From: Desulfuromonadales bacterium
GTDB lineage: Bacteria; Desulfobacterota; Desulfuromonadia; Desulfuromonadales; JAHYIW01
Length of the DNA stretch: 64,000 nt
Assembly (NCBI GenBank): GCA_029210745.1
Contig: JARGFI010000002.1
Span: 40,425 to 104,424, forward strand
Direction: 5' to 3'
Under the pieces are notes generated by a model. It was given only the letters and a program-made list of their open reading frames with translations. It was not told where the DNA came from and ran no database searches. This document shows positions 17,572-27,003 of this stretch, one piece after another. Position 1 is the stretch's first letter; the number at the start of each line of letters is the position of its first letter. Both the position numbers and the translations under genes were made by a program.

Positions 17572-19128
17572 ATGACTGAACATCTTTTGAGCTTGCTGAC
17601 CTTCCTTCCGCTGGTGGGTATGATTGTCGTACTTTTTCTCCCTCGCGACAATGGCCCGCTGCTGAAGGGCTGCACGCTGGTCGTGACGCTCATCGTATTC
17701 CTGGCCAGCCTGCCGTTGGCATTCAACGACGTCTTCAAGACATCTGCCGAGATGCAGTATGTCGAATTCGTCAAATGGATCAATATCGGCGATTATTTTC
17801 AAATGAACTATTTTGTCGGTATTGATGGCATCAGCTTGTGGTTGGTGATGTTGACGACATTCATCATGCCGATTGCAGTGCTTTCGACCTGGAATGCTGT
17901 CGACAAAAACATCAAAGGTTTTATGGCGCTGTCGTTGATGCTGGAAACGGCGATGCTCGGGGCGTTCATTTCCCTCGACCTCTTTCTGTTTTACATTTTC
18001 TGGGAATTGATGTTGATCCCCATGTATTTCATGATCGGGATCTGGGGGGGTAAAAACCGCATTTATGCAGCAGTCAAGTTCTTCATTTACACGGCAGTCG
18101 GTTCGCTGCTGATGCTGGTCGCGATTATCTACATTTATTACCACGCTGTTCAGTCCGGAATTAATATTGACGGTTTCAGTATCCTCGATTTTTATAATAT
18201 GTCGATGGAACCGGAACTCCAGACCTTGCTCTTCCTTGCCTTCGCTCTCAGCTTCGCGATCAAGGTGCCGATGTTTCCGGTTCATACCTGGTTGGCTGAT
18301 GCTCATACCGAAGCGCCAACTGCCGGGTCGGTTATTTTGGCCGCGATCTTGTTGAAGATGGGGACCTACGGTTATGTGCGGTTTGCGATTCCACTCTTTC
18401 CAGAAGCCACTCAGCAGTTTCTGCCTTACCTGGCGCTTCTGGCTGTTATCGGAATCATTTACGGTGCGCTGGTGGCGATGATGCAGGAGGATGTCAAAAA
18501 GCTTGTTGCTTACTCTTCCGTTTCTCACCTGGGCTTCGTCATGCTCGGCATCTTCGCCCTGAATATTCAGGGGCTGGCCGGTGGTATGCTGCAAATGATT
18601 AACCACGGTATCTCTACCGGCGCGCTGTTCCTTATTGTCGGTTTCATTTACGAGCGTCGTCATACCCGTGCGATTGCAGACTTCGGCGGGCTCGCGAAAG
18701 TTATGCCGGTTTTTGCAACAGTCTTTATGATTATCACCTTTTCGTCGATTGGATTGCCCGGCACCAACGGATTTGTCGGTGAGTTTTTAATCTTGATGGG
18801 GGCCTTTGCAAGTGAATTACGGTGGTTCGCTGTCTTTGCGACGACCGGGGTTATCTTTGCAGCAGTTTACATGCTCTGGATGTTCCAGCGGGTTATGTTC
18901 GGCAAGGTCACCAATCCGGCGAACGAGAAACTTGATGATCTTTCGATGCGCGAAATGGCGTTGATGCTGCCGTTACTTTTGTTTGTGTTCTGGATCGGCA
19001 TTTATCCGAATGTCTTTCTCGAGAAGATGAACCCATCGCTCGAAAATTTGATTAAGCAGTCGACAAGCAAGCAGCATGTTGCTGTCGTAGAAGTTGAACA
19101 ACCGAGCTTGCTGACGCTGAATAAGTAA
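17572..19128 (+). CDS. nuoM: NADH-quinone oxidoreductase subunit M
   Basis: Antiporter-like membrane subunit, 518 residues, 14 helices. The conserved glutamate is in FYIFWELMLIPMYFMIG near residue 145 and the lysine run in FAIKVPMFPVHTWLADAH near residue 235. MQEDVKKLVAYSSVSHLG matches the family. It follows nuoL by 37 bp with AAGGAG ahead of the ATG. Confidence 0.95.
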   Translation: MTEHLLSLLTFLPLVGMIVVLFLPRDNGPLLKGCTLVVTLIVFLASLPLAFNDVFKTSAEMQYVEFVKWINIGDYFQMNYFVGIDGISLWLVMLTTFIMPIAVLSTWNAVDKNIKGFMALSLMLETAMLGAFISLDLFLFYIFWELMLIPMYFMIGIWGGKNRIYAAVKFFIYTAVGSLLMLVAIIYIYYHAVQSGINIDGFSILDFYNMSMEPELQTLLFLAFALSFAIKVPMFPVHTWLADAHTEAPTAGSVILAAILLKMGTYGYVRFAIPLFPEATQQFLPYLALLAVIGIIYGALVAMMQEDVKKLVAYSSVSHLGFVMLGIFALNIQGLAGGMLQMINHGISTGALFLIVGFIYERRHTRAIADFGGLAKVMPVFATVFMIITFSSIGLPGTNGFVGEFLILMGAFASELRWFAVFATTGVIFAAVYMLWMFQRVMFGKVTNPANEKLDDLSMREMALMLPLLLFVFWIGIYPNVFLEKMNPSLENLIKQSTSKQHVAVVEVEQPSLLTLNK

Positions 19129-19162
19129 CGAGCTTATATATCTGGCTTCTGGAGGAGCATTC

Positions 19163-20629
19163 ATGGACACTTCGTTGGTGCAACAAGCCATAGACAATGT
19201 AAATTTTGCGGCAATCATGCCCGCGCTGATTTTGTGCGTGGTTGGCATGGCCGCGCTTCTGATCGGCGTTTTTTCAAAACGCGGAAGAACGTTCCACATC
19301 TCACTGATCTGTCTTTTCGGTCTGGTGGCAGCGGGCGTTGCTACAGTTGGTGGCTGGAATCAGCCGTACCAATTCGGTTTCAGCGGTCACGTAGCGCTTG
19401 ATAATTTTGCTCGTTTCTTCAATATGACTTTTATTATCGGGTCAATACTGACGATTCTGATGTCAGATGACTACCTGAAGCGGGAAGGTTACCCGATCTC
19501 GGAATATTATCCGCTGATCCTGTTCACCACCGCAGGCGCGATGTTGATGGCCTCGGGTACCGATATGATGACCATATTTCTGGGACTGGAAGTCCTTTCA
19601 GTATCACTTTACGTCCTTGCTGGTCTTTTCCGCAATCAGGTTCGATCCAACGAGGCAGGACTTAAATATTTCCTGCTCGGTGCATTTTCAACCGGGTTTC
19701 TGCTCTACGGGATCGCATTGATCTACGGGGTTACCGGAACCACGAACCTGACAGATATCGGTAACTACTTCATCTACCATCCGGCGCTTCTTACCAATCC
19801 GATGACTATTGCCGGAATGCTGTTGCTGAGTGTCGGGTTTCTTTTCAAAATCGGCGCCGCGCCATTTCACATGTGGGCACCGGATGTCTATCAAGGTGCG
19901 CCGACACCGATTACTGCGTTCATGAGCGCCGGACCCAAGGCTGCTGCATTTGCTGCGTTTCTGCGGATTCTGCTGCTGGCGCTTGGCGGACTTGAGAACG
20001 ACTGGACTTCGTTGCTGTGGGTACTTGCTGTCGCGACGATGACGATTGGTAACGTGATTGCGATCAGCCAGACCGACATCAAACGGATGCTCGCCTATTC
20101 TTCAATTTCTCACGCAGGGTATGCTCTGGTCGGGATTGTCGCGGCAAACGAAATTGGTATTTCTGGCATCATGTTTTATATGCTCGCGTACACCTTCATG
20201 AACCTCGGTGCTTTTGCGGTACTTACCCTGGCAGGTAAAAAGGGTGAAAATAATTTGACTCTCGACGGTTTTGCCGGTTTTGGTTTTAAGCAACCGTTTC
20301 TCGGCGTCGCGATGACAATTTTCCTCTTTTCACTGATGGGGCTGCCGCCAACGGCCGGGTTCGCAGGTAAATTTTATATTTTTGCCGGAGCAGTCAAAGC
20401 CGGGTACCTATGGCTGGCGGTGATTGGTGTCCTTAATTCGGCGGTTTCCCTTTACTACTATCTGCGGGTAATGGTTTATATGTATTTCCGCGATCCCAAC
20501 GAAGAATTTGAATGGGTTGCGCTTAAAACTGGCGCGGTCATTTCGATCATTCTGGCGATTATCGGGGTTTTGTATCTGGGGATTCTGCCGGGTGGTGTTA
20601 TGGAAATGGCAAAGCTCGGTCTTTTCTGA
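19163..20629 (+). CDS. nuoN: NADH-quinone oxidoreductase subunit N
   Basis: Third antiporter-like subunit and last gene of the operon, 488 residues. Signatures: FLGLEVLSVSLYVLAGLFR with the glutamate, FKIGAAPFHMWAPDVYQGAP with the lysine, and SQTDIKRMLAYSSISHAGY. A strong GGAGGAG lies ahead of the ATG. A hairpin terminator follows 14 bp after the stop. Confidence 0.95.
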   Translation: MDTSLVQQAIDNVNFAAIMPALILCVVGMAALLIGVFSKRGRTFHISLICLFGLVAAGVATVGGWNQPYQFGFSGHVALDNFARFFNMTFIIGSILTILMSDDYLKREGYPISEYYPLILFTTAGAMLMASGTDMMTIFLGLEVLSVSLYVLAGLFRNQVRSNEAGLKYFLLGAFSTGFLLYGIALIYGVTGTTNLTDIGNYFIYHPALLTNPMTIAGMLLLSVGFLFKIGAAPFHMWAPDVYQGAPTPITAFMSAGPKAAAFAAFLRILLLALGGLENDWTSLLWVLAVATMTIGNVIAISQTDIKRMLAYSSISHAGYALVGIVAANEIGISGIMFYMLAYTFMNLGAFAVLTLAGKKGENNLTLDGFAGFGFKQPFLGVAMTIFLFSLMGLPPTAGFAGKFYIFAGAVKAGYLWLAVIGVLNSAVSLYYYLRVMVYMYFRDPNEEFEWVALKTGAVISIILAIIGVLYLGILPGGVMEMAKLGLF

Positions 20630-20643
20630 CTTGTTTATAGTGC

Positions 20644-20680
20644 ACGTAAAAAGCCCCGGTTCTTCCGGGGCTTTTTACGT
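20644..20680. terminator. Rho-independent terminator after nuoN
   Basis: A perfect 16-bp stem (ACGTAAAAAGCCCCGG at 20644-20659 with its complement at 20665-20680) closes a TTCTT loop. The A-run on one arm and T-run on the other let it work in either direction, though only the plus strand has a gene just upstream. It separates the nuo operon from the menaquinone genes. Confidence 0.92.
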
Positions 20681-20729
20681 TGTAGAGAAAATGCCTGACA
20701 GTCAGGTTCAAATTGACTAAGATGTCCCT

Positions 20730-22124
20730 ATGAATATCCCGCGCAGATATGAATCGTTGCAAGATTTTATTGCACTCCTTGAGCAGCATGGGGAACTGCA
20801 CCGGGTCAGGACGACGGTCAGTGCAGATCAGGAAATCGCCGCCCTCACTGATCGGGTCGCCAAGCGCAAGGGGGGTGGACCCGGCCTGCTTTTCGAGCAG
20901 GTTGATAATTATAACTGGTCCAGCGCAACGAACCTTTTCGGCTCTTTGCAGCGTTGTGCCTGGGCTGCTGGCGTTGAGCAACTTGCAGAGTTGAGTCAAC
21001 GGTTTGAATTCGATTTACGCGGCTGTGCCAAAAAGACAGCGGCACGACGTTTGGAGCGCCTGGTCAACGTTTCCGGACTGCAACCATTTATTGTCGATGC
21101 GCCGACATGCCGCGAAGTCGTCGCTGCGCATATCGACCTGACAACGATCCCGCTGTTGCGCAACTTCCCGGACGATGGCGGAAGTTATCTGACTTTGGCA
21201 CAGGTTTTTACCGATAATCCGGTTACCCGACGTAATAACTGCGGTATCTACCGTGTCCAGCTGGTTGACCCCACCCATCTCGCGATACATTGGCATGACG
21301 GTTCTGATGGCGCGAACAATTTCCGCGCTTATTCGGACAGCGGCAAAAAGATGCCGATTGCAATCGCGCTGGGTGGAGATCCGGCGCTACTCTTCAGCGC
21401 CGCGATGAAACTTCCTGAGACCGTCGATGAAACGGTTTTTGCAAGTTACCTGCGTGCGGCCCCGCTGGGGATGACACCATGTTTATCCCATCAGCTGCGC
21501 GTTCCGGCATCCGCAGAAGTTGTGCTGGAAGGTGAGGTCGTAACGGACGCAGGTTTTATCGAAGGCCCCTATGGCAACCACACCGGCAGCTACCAACCGG
21601 AGCACCGCTGTCCGCTGATCCACATTACCCACCTGAGCCACCGTCACCGGCCCATCATCCCGGCCACAATTATCGGTCGTCCGCCAACGGAAAACTGTTA
21701 TCTTGGCAAAGTGATTGAGCGGTTGATTCTCCCGCTGCTGAAAATTGATCATCCCGCACTGCATGACCTCTGTATGCCGCTCGAAGCGGTTTTCCATGGC
21801 TGTGCCTTGGTATCGATCAAGGCATCCACCGCTGTTTCGGTGCTGTCTCTGGCTCAAGATATCCTTGACGGACCCTGGTTACGTGGCGTGCGGTTACTGG
21901 TTGTGTTCGATCAGGACGTGAATGTCCATGATCCGTCGATGTGTTTCTGGCAGGCAATCAACCACCTGGATATCAATGACGATAATATAAAAATCGGCGC
22001 TGCACGTATCTTTGATGCGACGCGCAAAGCGACCGACGGTGCACCCTGCAGACGTTCGCCAGCCATTGAACAACTGGTGACACGACGCCTTGAAGACTAT
22101 GGTTTGCGCGAGATAATGGAGTGA
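20730..22124 (+). CDS. ubiD: UbiD-family decarboxylase, probably for menaquinone (MqnL-type role)
   Basis: Prenylated-FMN-dependent non-oxidative decarboxylase family, 464 residues. Recognised by EGPYGNHTGSYQPEHRCP near residue 270 and by PPTENCYLGKVIERLILP near residue 310, the UbiD region around the cofactor pocket. With ubiA, ubiX and mqnE directly downstream and mqnC further on, the likely substrate is the prenylated dihydroxynaphthoate of the futalosine route, not a ubiquinone precursor. The start ATG at 20730 lies 50 bp beyond the nuoN terminator; I see no strong promoter in between. Confidence 0.88.
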   Translation: MNIPRRYESLQDFIALLEQHGELHRVRTTVSADQEIAALTDRVAKRKGGGPGLLFEQVDNYNWSSATNLFGSLQRCAWAAGVEQLAELSQRFEFDLRGCAKKTAARRLERLVNVSGLQPFIVDAPTCREVVAAHIDLTTIPLLRNFPDDGGSYLTLAQVFTDNPVTRRNNCGIYRVQLVDPTHLAIHWHDGSDGANNFRAYSDSGKKMPIAIALGGDPALLFSAAMKLPETVDETVFASYLRAAPLGMTPCLSHQLRVPASAEVVLEGEVVTDAGFIEGPYGNHTGSYQPEHRCPLIHITHLSHRHRPIIPATIIGRPPTENCYLGKVIERLILPLLKIDHPALHDLCMPLEAVFHGCALVSIKASTAVSVLSLAQDILDGPWLRGVRLLVVFDQDVNVHDPSMCFWQAINHLDINDDNIKIGAARIFDATRKATDGAPCRRSPAIEQLVTRRLEDYGLREIME

Positions 22125-22193
22125 AAATCTTGCTTCTTCCGCTGTCTCCCGCTATCATATCGCCTCATCAACGAGCTTGTGAAGGGTGACGCT

Positions 22194-23069
22194 GTGGGTC
22201 TGTCTGTTGTTATTGAAAAAATTGTAATTTTGCTGGAAATGATCAAGTTTTCCCATACGGTTTTCGCCTTTCCTTTTGCGCTGATGGGTGTGGTTCTGGC
22301 TTCGCTGGCAAGCGCGACAACGCCGACAATTATGCAGATTATCTGGATTTGTCTGGCGATGATTGGTGCGCGCAGTGCGGCGATGGCGCTTAATCGCATA
22401 CTTGATGCCAGGATCGATGCGGAGAACCCGCGTACTGCCGAACGGCATATTCCGGCAGGGAAAGTAGCGCCGATCGAAGCGTGGTTGTTCGTGATCGTCT
22501 CTGCCGGGGTGTTGCTCTTTGCCGCCTGGATGCTCAATCCCCTCTGTTTTTTCCTGGCGCCGATCGTTCTTGCCCTGTTTGTCCTCTATGCCTACTGTAA
22601 ACGCTTTACCCTGCTGGCTCATGTGGTTCTGGGGGTGTGTCTGGCAGGTGCGCCGGTTGGAGCCTGGATCGCGTTGCGCGGAGATGTTCAATGGCCGGTG
22701 GTCGCGTTGGGGCTGGCGGTCCTCTTCTGGGTCGCAGGGTTCGACATCTTCTACGCATTGCAGGATATTGCGTTTGACCGGGATCATGGTCTGCATTCTA
22801 TCCCGGCCAGGCTCGGGGTCGAACGTTCCTTGCTGCTGGTGAAACTCTTCCATGTCATCATGGCGTTGTTGCTGCTCAGTCTGCTCGCGGTCGAGGGGTT
22901 GGGTATTATTTATCTGCTTGGCGTGAGCGTCGTTTGCGGTTTGCTTGTCTATGAACATCAGCTGGTCAAGGTAAACGATTTATCAAAACTGGACGCGGCC
23001 TTCTTTAACATGAATGGCTATATCAGTGTGACAATCTTTGTATTTACTCTGGCTGATGCGCTGATTTAA
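22194..23069 (+). CDS. ubiA: UbiA-family prenyltransferase (menaquinone route)
   Basis: Membrane enzyme attaching the polyprenyl tail to the aromatic head group; nine or so helices. The two Asp-rich magnesium/diphosphate motifs are visible: NRILDARIDAENPRTAERH near residue 65 and DIFYALQDIAFDRDHG near residue 185. I place the start at GTG 22194, eight bases after GAAGG, giving 291 residues; another GTG at 22179 is possible. Between ubiD and ubiX, matching the MqnP role in the futalosine pathway (inference from neighbours). Confidence 0.87.
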   Translation: MGLSVVIEKIVILLEMIKFSHTVFAFPFALMGVVLASLASATTPTIMQIIWICLAMIGARSAAMALNRILDARIDAENPRTAERHIPAGKVAPIEAWLFVIVSAGVLLFAAWMLNPLCFFLAPIVLALFVLYAYCKRFTLLAHVVLGVCLAGAPVGAWIALRGDVQWPVVALGLAVLFWVAGFDIFYALQDIAFDRDHGLHSIPARLGVERSLLLVKLFHVIMALLLLSLLAVEGLGIIYLLGVSVVCGLLVYEHQLVKVNDLSKLDAAFFNMNGYISVTIFVFTLADALI

Positions 23070-23086
23070 ATTCGATCTGGAATATT

Positions 23087-23689
23087 ATGAAAAATATTGT
23101 CGTCGCGATAACCGGAGCCTCCGGAACAATTTATGGCCTCAGACTGGTCGAGGAATTATTACGCAGCAAGTGTCGTGTCGGGCTAATCCTCAGCAACGCC
23201 GGGCGTGAAGTTCTCAACTACGAAACCGGTCTGAACTGGCCAATGCCATTTGAGCAACTCAAGGCGGCAGTGAATGACCACTTCGCGGCCTCTGAACAGT
23301 TGGCCATCTACGCCGAAAACGACCTTTTCTCCCCATTGGCAAGCGGTTCTTCGTGCGCCGCTGCCATGGTAGTGATTCCTTGTTCGATGGGAACACTGGG
23401 ACGGATTGCCGGGGGGCTGAGCAACAATCTGATCGAACGGGCCGCAGACGTGGCTCTCAAGGAACGACGCGAGCTGCTTCTGGTTCCTCGCGAGACCCCC
23501 TTCAATCACATCCATCTGGAGAATTTACTCAGATTGAGTCGTGCCGGGGCACAGATCATTCCTGCCATGCCCGGTTTTTATCATCGACCGCAGAATATCG
23601 ATGATCTGGTCAACTTTGTGGTCGGTAAAGTCCTCGATGCTCTGGGTGTCGAACATCAACTTTTTCTGCGCTGGGGGGCAGCAAAATAG
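23087..23689 (+). CDS. ubiX: UbiX-family flavin prenyltransferase
   Basis: Makes prenylated FMN, the cofactor of the UbiD protein encoded two genes upstream. The 200 residues begin with the Rossmann-like AITGASGTIYGLRLVEEL and end with the conserved PRETPFNHIHLENLLRLSRA and AGAQIIPAMPGFYHRP. Gene order ubiD-ubiA-ubiX fits a single menaquinone unit. The stop codon TAG shares its G with the GTG start of mqnE. Confidence 0.92.
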   Translation: MKNIVVAITGASGTIYGLRLVEELLRSKCRVGLILSNAGREVLNYETGLNWPMPFEQLKAAVNDHFAASEQLAIYAENDLFSPLASGSSCAAAMVVIPCSMGTLGRIAGGLSNNLIERAADVALKERRELLLVPRETPFNHIHLENLLRLSRAGAQIIPAMPGFYHRPQNIDDLVNFVVGKVLDALGVEHQLFLRWGAAK

Positions 23690-24777
23690 TGGACTCGATG
23701 ACCAGCTTGCTGGATACGGTGCGAATCAAAATTGACGCAGGTGCGCGGATTTCCGACGCTGAAGCGCTGGCACTCTTTGCGTGCAACGACCTGTTGGCGC
23801 TCGGAACGTTGGCGGCACAGGCAAATCGGCGGAAGAATAGCGACAAGGTTTATTTTAACGTCAATCGTCATATCAATTACACCAACCTGTGCGTCAATCG
23901 CTGCACCTTTTGTGCATTCAGCAAGGAGGTTGAGGACGAGGGGTGTTACACCTTGACCTTAAACGACATCCTTGCCAAAGCTGCCGAAGCGCAAAGGGCG
24001 GGGGCGACCGAGTTACATATGGTTGGCGGATTGCATCCGGCGTTACCCTTCGATTTTTATCTGGAAATGCTGGCGTCGATCAAGGCCGACAACCCGGGCC
24101 TGCACCTCAAGGCGTTTACCGCCGTAGAAATTGACTACTTTGCTCAATTGACCGGACAACCGGTGGCACACGTAATCCTGGAGCTGAAAGAAGCCGGACT
24201 GGAATCGCTGCCGGGGGGTGGGGCCGAGATTTTTGCGCCGCAGGTGCGGAATAAAATCTGTCCGGAAAAAATCAGTGGTGAGCGGTGGCTTGAAGTGATC
24301 GAAACCGTGCATCGCTGCGGGCTGAAAACCAACGCCACGATGCTTTTCGGTCATCTCGAAACCCCTGCCGACCGGGTTGATCATCTCGCCCGGTTACGTC
24401 AGTTGCAGGATCTCACCGGCGGATTTCAGGCCTTTATCCCGCTGGCTTTTCAGCCGGACAATACCCGCGTGCCCGGTGCCACGGGGGTCGGCGGGGTCGA
24501 TGCCCTGAAAACCCTGGCAATCAGTCGCATCTACCTCGACAACTTTCAGCATATCAAGGCCTACTGGGTGATGCTCGGTCTGAAGATTGCGCAAGTGTCA
24601 CTGTGCTTCGGTGTTAACGATCTGGACGGCACGGTGGTCGAAGAAAAGATCGGCCACGACGCCGGAGCCGATTCGCCGCAGCAACTCGACAAAGAACAAC
24701 TGTGCGCCCTGATCCGCAAGGCGGGCAAGGTGCCGGTGGAGCGGGATACGTTGTATCGGGAAATACAGGAGTATTGA
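23689..24777 (+). CDS. mqnE: Aminofutalosine synthase MqnE (radical SAM)
   Basis: Radical SAM enzyme joining SAM-derived adenosyl to 3-enolpyruvyl-benzoate in the futalosine pathway to menaquinone. 362 residues with the cluster motif CVNRCTFCAFSKE near residue 67 after NRHINYTNL, and AGLESLPGGGAEIF in the barrel, as in the MqnE/MqnC/CofH group. I call MqnE rather than MqnC because the later gene at 31009 fits MqnC better. Start is the GTG overlapping the ubiX stop. The next gene starts one base after this stop. Confidence 0.87.
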   Translation: MDSMTSLLDTVRIKIDAGARISDAEALALFACNDLLALGTLAAQANRRKNSDKVYFNVNRHINYTNLCVNRCTFCAFSKEVEDEGCYTLTLNDILAKAAEAQRAGATELHMVGGLHPALPFDFYLEMLASIKADNPGLHLKAFTAVEIDYFAQLTGQPVAHVILELKEAGLESLPGGGAEIFAPQVRNKICPEKISGERWLEVIETVHRCGLKTNATMLFGHLETPADRVDHLARLRQLQDLTGGFQAFIPLAFQPDNTRVPGATGVGGVDALKTLAISRIYLDNFQHIKAYWVMLGLKIAQVSLCFGVNDLDGTVVEEKIGHDAGADSPQQLDKEQLCALIRKAGKVPVERDTLYREIQEY

Positions 24778-24778
24778 T

Positions 24779-27001
24779 ATGAATAATTTCGATGATGACT
24801 TGGGCATGGTGCCTTATCCGCTGATTTTCCCAGAAGCCGAAGAAAAAATGTTAGGGATTTCACTGCCCCGAAAAGTCGGCAAATTGAAAGCTGGTGAGTA
24901 TCACTTCATTGAGGCCTATTGTGTTGAGGAGGGTTGTGATTGCCGCCGGACATCGATTTTTGTCGTTAATGCCAAGGGAAAAATGGTCGCCACGATCGAC
25001 TTTGGATTCGATCCTGACCACCCGTTGTCCGGGCCGTTTCTCAATGAGTATCAGAAACAACTGGCCGGGGCCGAGGAGTTGCTGGAAATCTTCGTTGACG
25101 AGATCAACAACAACCCCGATTGGCTGAAGAGGATGTATAAACAGTATAAACAGGTACGCAAGGAAGTTGATGGTAAAACATATCGCGGCAAAGCTTTTCC
25201 GAAACCGGGATTGGTGCCGCGTTCGCACAAACTTCCCCCTGCCGACGAAGACCTTTGTGCGGATTTTAAACAGCTGCTAGAAGCTGCGGTGAAATCCCCG
25301 CCGATTTCCAATAAACACTTGAAGAGGAGTAAAGGGGCGCTAGGTCAACTGCTCACCGAACCCCGCCCTGTGGCGAAAAATATGACGGAATGGGTTGAGT
25401 TTTTCCTGCAGAATCAGCAGGATTCATTCAGCGGGCACGATTTCAGGAAGACAGAGCTGCAACGCTTTTTGCTTGCATATGACCGGGCTGAGGATGAACT
25501 GGCCCAACTTATCGTTGAGCTGTACATGCGCAAGGATGAAGCGCGACTGGATGAGGCGCTGACTGTCTTAACCGATGTGTGTGATATCCTGCGCACGGAC
25601 CTGGAACGACGTCGTCCCGATGCTATGCGCCGGATTGAAAACTGGCAAGCGGCCCTCGCTCGACATGTCTACGCCGAGAGTGTCGACATGGAACTGGGAG
25701 CCATGGTCACCCAGGTGTTGCTGGACACCCGGATCGAGATTTTGCCGCTGTTGCACCAGGCCAACAGCCAGCGAATGCTGGCAAAATTAGACCATGATCC
25801 GGAATTCGCAGCGGACCCCGAGCAGGGCATGCGTGAGTTGCTCAGTGCGCTTGAAGAGCTGGAAAGCGGCAGTCCTTTTGAACTGTTCGACGCCGTGCTG
25901 CAAATGATGTTGGTTGGTGACAGCGATGTGCAGGTGATACTGTGCCGGCATATGCTTGAAGTAGAACATCCGGTGATTCGGGAAATGGCGGCCCTGATGC
26001 TGTTTCATCCTGTCGCCGAGGTGCGGAGCGGCGTGGCCCGACAGTTGGCGGAGGTTGAGGGGCGCTTCCTGACCCCGGAAACTTTGCGCCGCCTGATTGT
26101 CGCTCGCAACTGGTTTCCCGAGGAGTTGCGCAAGCAGATTGACCAGACCGTGACCAACGCCCGCCGCGCGCGCGTGGAGTGTGCGCCGCTGCCGCCACGG
26201 CGTGGCACGGTTGTCTATGCGTCCGGTGTTGATGGCGCCATGGCACAGACCTTTCAGGTGATGATTCCCGAAGGAAAAGGCTTTCTGTGCTGTGCAATCA
26301 TGCCTAAACGGGGAGCCGGGGTCGCCGATGCTTTTTTTATCCATTTGGCAAACAAACGTGAGCGCAACAATTTTGTCGAGATGCTGAAGGCAGAAACCGG
26401 AGCCCACGAATCGACGTCAGACTATCTTGACAGACGGATCTGTCAGGCGCTGGCCGATGGCGCCGAACATGGGAAGGTTCCCAGCCACTGGCTGGCCGCG
26501 ATCGCCGAACAACTCGGCTGTGACCAGTGGAAAGCGGCGCCGCTCGACGTGATGGCTGAACTGAAAAGTTTACGCAACGCGCTGGAAAGTTGCGGGGCGC
26601 GTTATGTGACCGAGCGTTACCGGGAACAGGCGTTCATTGCCTCGGCATCCTGGCTTCTGCAACAAACGTTTGCCTATTCCTGGTTTGAGGATGATGTTGA
26701 CGTTGACAAGATTGTGCAAAAGACGCAAGGCAGGAAGAGGCAGATCGACCCGGAGCGATGTATTGACACAATCTTGCATAAAATTCTTCAGCCGCGTCGT
26801 AAGCAATGGCTGGAACGTTTGGTGTTGACAACCCGGTGGTTAAAGTCGATCAAAAAGCCGCCGGTCCCCTGGGAGCAAATGTTTCTCGTGACCGAGGCGC
26901 TGGCCGATGAGACGGTGGCTATCGAAGATATTCCGCTGATGGACGTCATCGCCGCCGAGAGTTTCGCGGCGTATCTTGGGCGGCGGGAGGAGGGGCGATA
27001 A
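24779..27001 (+). CDS. Large uncharacterised protein with a Cys-x4-Cys-x-Cys N-terminal motif
   Basis: 740 residues, not recognised as a whole. The first 120 residues contain AYCVEEGCDCRRTSIFV followed by a beta-rich ATIDFGFDP, resembling a small domain found beside SEC-C metal-binding proteins. Residues 200-470 are Leu-rich helix pairs (for example HPVIREMAALMLFHPVAEVR) suggesting HEAT-like repeats. The rest is mixed. No membrane helix or signal peptide. Start ATG 24779 is one base after the mqnE stop, with AGGAG ahead, so it is translated with mqnE. Its role is unknown; lying ahead of a KilA-N and restriction-like gene it may belong to that module. Confidence 0.75.
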   Translation: MNNFDDDLGMVPYPLIFPEAEEKMLGISLPRKVGKLKAGEYHFIEAYCVEEGCDCRRTSIFVVNAKGKMVATIDFGFDPDHPLSGPFLNEYQKQLAGAEELLEIFVDEINNNPDWLKRMYKQYKQVRKEVDGKTYRGKAFPKPGLVPRSHKLPPADEDLCADFKQLLEAAVKSPPISNKHLKRSKGALGQLLTEPRPVAKNMTEWVEFFLQNQQDSFSGHDFRKTELQRFLLAYDRAEDELAQLIVELYMRKDEARLDEALTVLTDVCDILRTDLERRRPDAMRRIENWQAALARHVYAESVDMELGAMVTQVLLDTRIEILPLLHQANSQRMLAKLDHDPEFAADPEQGMRELLSALEELESGSPFELFDAVLQMMLVGDSDVQVILCRHMLEVEHPVIREMAALMLFHPVAEVRSGVARQLAEVEGRFLTPETLRRLIVARNWFPEELRKQIDQTVTNARRARVECAPLPPRRGTVVYASGVDGAMAQTFQVMIPEGKGFLCCAIMPKRGAGVADAFFIHLANKRERNNFVEMLKAETGAHESTSDYLDRRICQALADGAEHGKVPSHWLAAIAEQLGCDQWKAAPLDVMAELKSLRNALESCGARYVTERYREQAFIASASWLLQQTFAYSWFEDDVDVDKIVQKTQGRKRQIDPERCIDTILHKILQPRRKQWLERLVLTTRWLKSIKKPPVPWEQMFLVTEALADETVAIEDIPLMDVIAAESFAAYLGRREEGR

Positions 27002-27003
27002 GC

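Noticed and set aside
17545-18663. 372-codon minus-strand frame over nuoM
   Set aside because: Shadow of the hydrophobic NuoM frame; the product is Gln/His/Arg-rich with no recognisable domain.
20681-20729. Promoter for ubiD using TTGACT at 20713
   Set aside because: It is too close to the ATG at 20730 to leave room for a -10 box and leader.
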